DNA of 64,000 nt, taken from contig NC_071354.1 of assembly GCF_943734655.1 (NCBI RefSeq), forward strand, positions 71,987,338 to 72,051,337, given 5' to 3'. Origin of the DNA: Sabethes cyaneus. Its lineage: Eukaryota > Arthropoda > Insecta > Diptera > Culicidae. The translations under genes and the position numbers were made by a program. Below the pieces are notes generated by a model. That model made no database searches, had not been told where the DNA came from, and worked only from the letters and a program-made list of their open reading frames with translations. Position 1 is the stretch's first letter, and each line of letters opens with the position of its first letter. Positions 55,560 to 64,000 of this stretch are shown piece after piece.

Positions 55560-56722
55560 ATTAATGTTTTATGAAAGAGTCTAAAAATTCTCGAGTTCGA
55601 TTAGTTTTTGAGTAACCCAAAAATTTCTGTTTTATTTGTATGACAGTCCTTATCCCCCTACCACAGGGGTGAGGGGTCTTCATCATCATTAAAAAAATTC
55701 CTGCCTCCAAAACCTCCCACATGCCAAATTTGGTTCCATTTGCTTGATTACTTTTCGAGTTATGAGGAAATTTGTATTTCATTTGTATGGGAGCCCCCCC
55801 CCCTTTTTAAAAGAGAGAGGGGTCCTAATTCATCAAAGAAAAAATTCATGCCTTCAAAAACACCCACATGCTAAATATAGTTCCATTTGATTAGTTAGTC
55901 CTCGAGTTATGAGGAAATTTGTATAGGAGCCCCCCCTCCTGAAACGGAGAGAGGTTTCAATTCACCATAGAAAAATTCTTGTCTTCAAAAACACCCGCAT
56001 GTCAAACTTGGTTCCATTTGCTTGATTAGTTCTCGAGTTATGAGGAAATTTGTATTTCATGTATATAGGAGTCCTCCCTCCTAAAGTGGGAAAGAGTCCT
56101 AATTCACCATATAAAAATTCTTGCCTCCAAAAACCTTCACATACCAAATTTGGTTCCATTTGCTTGTTTAATTCTCGAGTTAAGCAGAAATTTGTGTTTC
56201 ATTTGTATGGGAGCCCCCCTCTTAGTGGGAGGAGGGGTCTCTAACCATCATAAGAACCTTCCTTGGCCCCAAAAACCCCTATATGCAAATTTTCACGCCG
56301 ATCGGTTCAGTAGTTTTCGATTCTAATTGGAACATTCGAGCAGACAGACAGAAATCCATTTTTATAGGTATAGATGTGTATGGAAGCCCCCCTCTCACTA
56401 GAGGGAGGGATCTCTAACCATTATAAGAACCTTCCCTGACCCAAAAACCCCTACATGCAAATTTTCACTCCGATCGGTTCAATAGTTTCCGATTCTATAA
56501 GGTACATAAAGCAGACAGAAATCCATTTTTATAGGCATAGATTTGTATGGGAGCCCCTCCTCTTAGTGGGGGGAGGGGTCTTTTGCCATCGAGAGAACCT
56601 TCCGTAGCCCCAAAAACCCCTACATGCAAATTTTCACGCCGATCGGTTCAGTAGTTTTCGATTCTAAAAGGAACATAGGGACAGACAGACAGACAGCAAT
56701 CCTTTTTTATAGGTATAGATTT
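55560..56722 (+). repeat. CAGA-family element: ~125-bp tandem units plus termini
   Basis: Five or six units (AAATTTGGTTCCATTTGCTTG, CTCGAGTTATGAGGAAATTTG, GGGAGCCCCCC, GTCTCTAATTCACCATA-type) followed by three terminal modules each with ACGCCGATCGGTTCAGTAGT, CAGA units and TTTTTATAGGTATAGAT. This is the most complete copy in the window and defines the order: tandem units, terminal module, CAGA run, end. No protein-coding capacity beyond composition-driven frames. Confidence 0.8.
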
Positions 56723-57390
56723 CGAAAGATTAACATTTTGACCATATGTGTTTGAAGTCGTTTGCATGAATTCCAAAAATAGACAAAGTTACAGCTGTTT
56801 GTACCGCGCATGTCTGGAGCGACTAACACAGCGAGTAAAAACTTCAACGCCGTTTTTCTCCAAACCAGGTTTTGAAAATCGGTACCATAAATATCTCAAG
56901 AACGGCTCAAGCAATTCTTATTCGATTCTTTTTTTGTTTGAAAGCCAACAAAAATTTTCTAGTGTTTGACCCATCATTTTTTCGAAATTGAAATTTTTGA
57001 ATTTTTTTTAGAAATGTTTAAAGTCAATTTTTTCGACAAAAACCTTACTTTTATGTTTCAATGTTCACCATTTTATTATGCGTTCGAATTTAAAAAAAGG
57101 ATAGATCAAACACGAGATAATATACTTTCATGTCGTTTTGGAATTTTTCAATTCGGATAAGCCCCCCAGCGCCAATCCATGGTACCACAATTCATGTTTT
57201 TTTTTGAACGACTATCTTCAAGGAGCCGTAGGGGCAAGGGGAAGAGGTTCCCACATGAAAACTAAATTGTAAATATTAGTATAAAATGCAATGTTTCGAG
57301 TTCGAGAAAAAAATATTTGAAATAAGGTAAAAAATATGGTGTAAAAGGTAATATGCCCCCTTAATCGCGGTCCTAAGAAATCTTGTACAG
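56723..57390. other. Unassigned
   Basis: T-rich stretch with no recognised feature. Confidence 0.35.
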
Positions 57391-57394
57391 GGAA

Positions 57395-57490
57395 CTTATC
57401 ACTTTTTCTGGCGTACTTCCCAAGCACAGATGTCAAATTAGTATAAGTCGCCGTCAAAAATCTTCGACCTGTTGGGACGAGCGGGTTGTC
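57395..57490 (-). repeat. Inverted relative of the ~92-bp tandem unit
   Basis: Minus strand shares TCCCAACAGGTC(G/A)AAGATT and ATCTGTGCTTGGGAAGTACG with 26620-26700. Confidence 0.65.
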
Positions 57491-57959
57491 CTTTTTCTAA
57501 ACTAAGGTAATCGAAATCACAATAAACAGAAGGCGAACTTAACTGTTGTCCCTGCCTGTGAAATAAGAGAATCACGAAGAAAATGTATGGGGGTATTTTA
57601 CCCTGAAATTTTTCGTTAATTTCCACTCATTCGTGGACGAAAAAGAAAATTATAACAGAAAATACATAATTGCTACATCTATTTTAAGTCGATCGGTATC
57701 TGAACCATGGAAATCCATTCATAATTGGTGAACTATCAACGTTCAAAATTTTTCACATTTTCGTGACGCTCGCGTTTTTCGAGTTTTTTAAATGACACCC
57801 TACCTCAAACCTTTCTTTTCTTTATTTAATTTTCTCTATTTTACAATTCATCTGATATGTTAGTCCTTATGAACTACGCTATAATAAGCTAGAGCTTGTA
57901 ATCATTCGCTTAAATTTATGCAAAGGTTCACCAAATTCAAAATATTGTTCAACGTGACT

Positions 57960-58945
57960 AAACGTTCTAGTACACTAGTTCTAGAAGTTGAAGGCGATAA
58001 CAATCCTCGATGCAACAAATCGTCAAGTAGATTTTAAAATCATCCGCATAAACCAGTCTGCATCCTCTTTCAAGGGCAGAAGCAGCGTCGTTAAAGAATA
58101 AAAGTGGTCCTAAGTTACTGCCTTATGGGACAACAGATCGATTCGTGAACGGGGACGATACCTTCGAACCAAGTTTCACTTGTAAAACTCTGTCGCACAA
58201 ATACGAGCGTAACCATGTAACAAACTGTTGCGAAGCACCTAGTCGTAATATTTTAACAAGCAATATACGATGATTGATGCGATCGAAGGCAACTTTTAAA
58301 TCAGTATATATCAGCGTCTACTTGCACCTAACGCTCCGTTTCAGTAATGCAATTGGAAGTAAAGTTAAGTAGGTTCTTCGTCACAGAGCGGCCAGCCACG
58401 AATCCATGTTGGTTAGAAGAAATGTAATGTTTAGTTTACTACGAATTGCAGCATCGCTCACGGTAGTTCCTGACACTTCGGCGATCTCCACTTTTGAATA
58501 CCGGGAACGTGAACGAATGCTTTCAAATGTCCGGAAATTTTCCTTGCGCGAAAGATTTGTTAAAGATACAGCAGAGGGGTGCAGCTAAAGCTACGGCGTA
58601 CCGGCTTAAAACATCGGCAGAGATTCCATCAGGTTCAGTACAATACGATGATTTCCAGTTTTTGGTGGCAGCGATGATCATGTCAGGAGTTATCTCGAAG
58701 ATGTCGACACAATTTGCAAGAACCATTGACGCAGCTCCATCAACTGCTCCACTTGGTCCAGGATCAGAAGTGAAAACAGACGAAAAGTACGCAGCAAATA
58801 ACTCACATGAACTGGATTCAGTAGACGATTCAGTTCCATCAAGGTAAACTTCCGTAGAAATCAAAGAGCGTTTTCTATTTGAATTTACAAATGTCCAAAA
58901 AAATTTCGGGTTTCTACGCAAGTCTCCAACATTGTCGTAAGAAAC
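57960..58945 (-). pseudogene. Jockey/CR1-like reverse transcriptase remnant
   Basis: Minus-strand blocks from 58921: MRRNPKFFWTFVNSNRK, SSSCELFAAYFSSVFTSD, EPDGISADVLSRYAVALA, FNKSFAQGKFPDI, then (frame changes) NQHGFVAGRSVTKNL, AFDRINHRILLVKILRLGAS, GSNLGPLLF and LVYADDFKIYL (58060). RT order and catalytic YADD preserved; at least three frame breaks. Confidence 0.75.
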
Positions 58946-58959
58946 AATCCTACGTCAAA

Positions 58960-59560
58960 ACAACGATTTGTGTGAGCGTTACCAGTTAATAGACGAAGGA
59001 GACACTGTCTACATTGATGACTCAGAAGCTCAAAGGAGGCCTTGTGCGCCCACCCCGGAACATCCAGACCACGTGTTGGGGCTTAGTACGGAGGTTCTAA
59101 ATCACCTCCGTAAATCACTCACTGAGTCAGGGACAGCCTTACCTATTAAAAGGTTACATCCCTTAAAACACGTTTGTAACGCAAAGAGCGCAAAGACACT
59201 GATGGTATCGCCCGTTGTACCACTGACCAAATATTTTCGGTCCCAAAGACGGTCCCAAAGACTTTACAAATCTATCGTTATAAGTAAATCCTGCCAATAT
59301 ATCACATTTTCATCAATTACAAAGCAGCGTATGATACAGTTGATCGAAAACAGTCAAGACTGATCATTGACGGGGATATTCCCTCGATCGTCGTTACTAT
59401 GAATCGTGAATGAATACTACCTATTTTGGGAGCGCTCTTGATTCCTATAAAGTCATCCATAAGGCATGAGGCAAGGCGATGGAACTTCATGCTTGTTGTT
59501 CGCTATGACCGTTTAATATGTAACACAAAGCACGGGTATCGACTCAAGTGTTACATTAAC
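58960..59560 (+). pseudogene. RTE-like RT fragment D
   Basis: CERYQLIDEGDTVYIDDSEA, PTPEHPDHVLGLSTEVLNHL, SLTESG, then by frame change INYKAAYDTVDRKQSRLI (59310-59365). Corresponds to early RT blocks of RTE elements. It lies head to head with the Jockey remnant. Confidence 0.6.
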
Positions 59561-59689
59561 ATTTGGTAGAATTTACAATAGACCAAACCTCGTGTTTTTA
59601 GTCTTGACCTTGAAATGCGGTCAGGCATATAGTAATATTTTTTTGAAACGGTGCTTCTACAATTGATGAAGAGAGCTTCGAACCAGCGC

Positions 59690-59875
59690 TTCTATGGTTC
59701 AAAGGTACAAGTACCAGCGAGCCACATGCCCTGGCAGGTGTTGTGGGTTCGAATCCGGTTATAATCTTAGATTATAGCTTGGTTCGACCCATGCACCTTC
59801 CAGCATTGGACAAAAGGTAGGAGTCACAACGACAACTTATTAAGCGCAGCTACCAATAACCCCCCCCCCCCCCAA
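59690..59875 (+). mobile_element. tRNA-type SINE ending in poly(C)
   Basis: B box GGGTTCGAATCCGGT at 59746-59760, a body with GGTTCGACCCATGCACC, and a 14-C homopolymer at 59860-59873. Possible relative of 27500-27740. Borders uncertain. Confidence 0.45.
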
Positions 59876-60744
59876 CCTTCCACTCTTTTCCCTCCATTCC
59901 AAAAATTCTTCATTACTTTCCCCTGCTTCATCAATTGTAGAACCACCGTTTCAAAAAAAATATTAGAATTTCCAATACTGGAAAAAACAAAAATGTTTAC
60001 ATTTAATTCTACTGCTTCATCTAATTATTGTTAGAACATCAAGATGTTCACTACCGCTACTCGCATAATAGTTCCATTTTCTATGGAGATTCCTATATAA
60101 ATGACACTGTTATGTGAGTAGCGGCAGTTCAAGACGGCAGGAGGTGGACGATTACAACGGTTAAGGTCACCCCTCTGAAGTGCCCCTCTGAATAACCCCT
60201 AAATAAACTTAAAAATTGATTTTTGTAAAAACCCAAGATAGGATATTTTGAGACCTTCTTTAAATTTATTGTTTTGACCAATACTTACATCCTGTGAAGA
60301 GAAATCCGAGGTGCATGAAAGTTAAAAAATAAGTGTCTTCGAACATAGCGTGCGACACCCGGTTGACGCTTATCAAAACGACCTCTATGGAAACTAAAAT
60401 TAATGGCTAGGCTACATAACTTAATATTACCCCAGATATTATACATGAAGCAAGCGCACGTACAAATGACATGGGAAAATAAAACCAAATTGCTCACAAA
60501 GGACCAAAGCCCATAGAGTTCTTCAACAGAAGGTGCTGCAGTTATTTAGGGTAGAGCACAGATGAAAAAGGAAGAATAAAGAAAACTTATGGACCATGGA
60601 CCGACTTGAATGGATTCGAGTCATTTCAACTCTTTCAAGTGAGGTAAGATGAGTATTTATTTTTCGTTCGGAAGTTCACACACATTGACAGAGTTTGTAG
60701 GACAATACAACACTTGATTTCAATTTAGAGTGTTTTTAATGATT
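59876..60744. other. Unassigned
   Basis: No coding or repeat feature recognised. Confidence 0.35.

Positions 60745-64000
<3,256 letters not shown>

Noticed and set aside
26210..59760. tRNA genes at B-box sequences (26290, 27555, 29990, 47600, 59750)
   Set aside because: B boxes belong to SINE-like units; no full cloverleaf with acceptor stem could be drawn.

Overview
This is a eukaryotic, very probably mosquito (Culicidae), stretch with no host protein-coding gene, rRNA or intact tRNA gene that I can recognise. Almost everything legible is mobile DNA: non-LTR retrotransposons of several clades (I/LOA-like with RNase H, R1-like, Jockey/CR1-like, RTE-like), DD37E-type and other mariner remnants, tRNA-type SINEs, TA- and 8-bp-target MITEs, and one nearly pristine Ty3/gypsy LTR element. 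The mosquito assignment rests on the combination of DD37E-like mariners and SINEs that resemble, from memory, Feilai and SINE200; it was not checked against a database, and genus is not decidable here.

Layout. 1-268: terminal modules of a dispersed family ending in a CAGA tetranucleotide run. 811-1746: inverted-repeat element, into whose right end a 4.6-kb LINE (1956-6576) inserted; the LINE is bracketed by a 224-bp identical direct repeat and its EN-RT-RNaseH frame is broken by a single TGA. 6.8-10.4 kb: unassigned DNA. 10.4-18 kb: graveyard of mariner, R1, LOA-like and Jockey-like fragments. 18-22 kb: mostly unassigned, plus an inverted-repeat element. 22.25-23.23 kb: TA-flanked MITE. 23.2-25.4 kb: pyrimidine-rich tracts and tandem units. 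25.5-26.5 kb: a retroposon with a GCTTAT tail carrying a nested SINE (both with clean target duplications); a second copy lies at 47.8-48.5 kb. 29.9-31.2 kb: SINE, hAT-like MITE and palindromic MITE.

33199-43950: a 10752-bp gypsy element on the minus strand (1707-bp LTRs differing at only two positions that I found, 4-bp AGAG target duplication, tRNA-Lys-type primer site, gag and pol in -1 relation) inserted inside an RTE-like reverse transcriptase, whose two halves are at 32704-33198 and 43951-44384. 44.4-46.7 kb: Jockey-like remnant interrupted by an 8-bp-target MITE, RTE fragment, TA MITE. 48.5-51.5 kb: unassigned. 51.5-52.5 kb: second TA-flanked ~975-bp MITE. 52.56-54.57 kb: 14-bp minisatellite open in all frames. 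55.2-60.7 kb: tandem units, Jockey and RTE fragments, a SINE. 60.77-63.61 kb: an unbroken ~2.84-kb TCTG array lying exactly where the dispersed CAGA family normally carries a few units.

How the parts relate: the window is a stack of insertions whose order can be read from target duplications (SINE into GCTTAT retroposon; gypsy element into RTE; MITE into Jockey; LINE into inverted-repeat element). The youngest events appear to be the LINE and the gypsy element.
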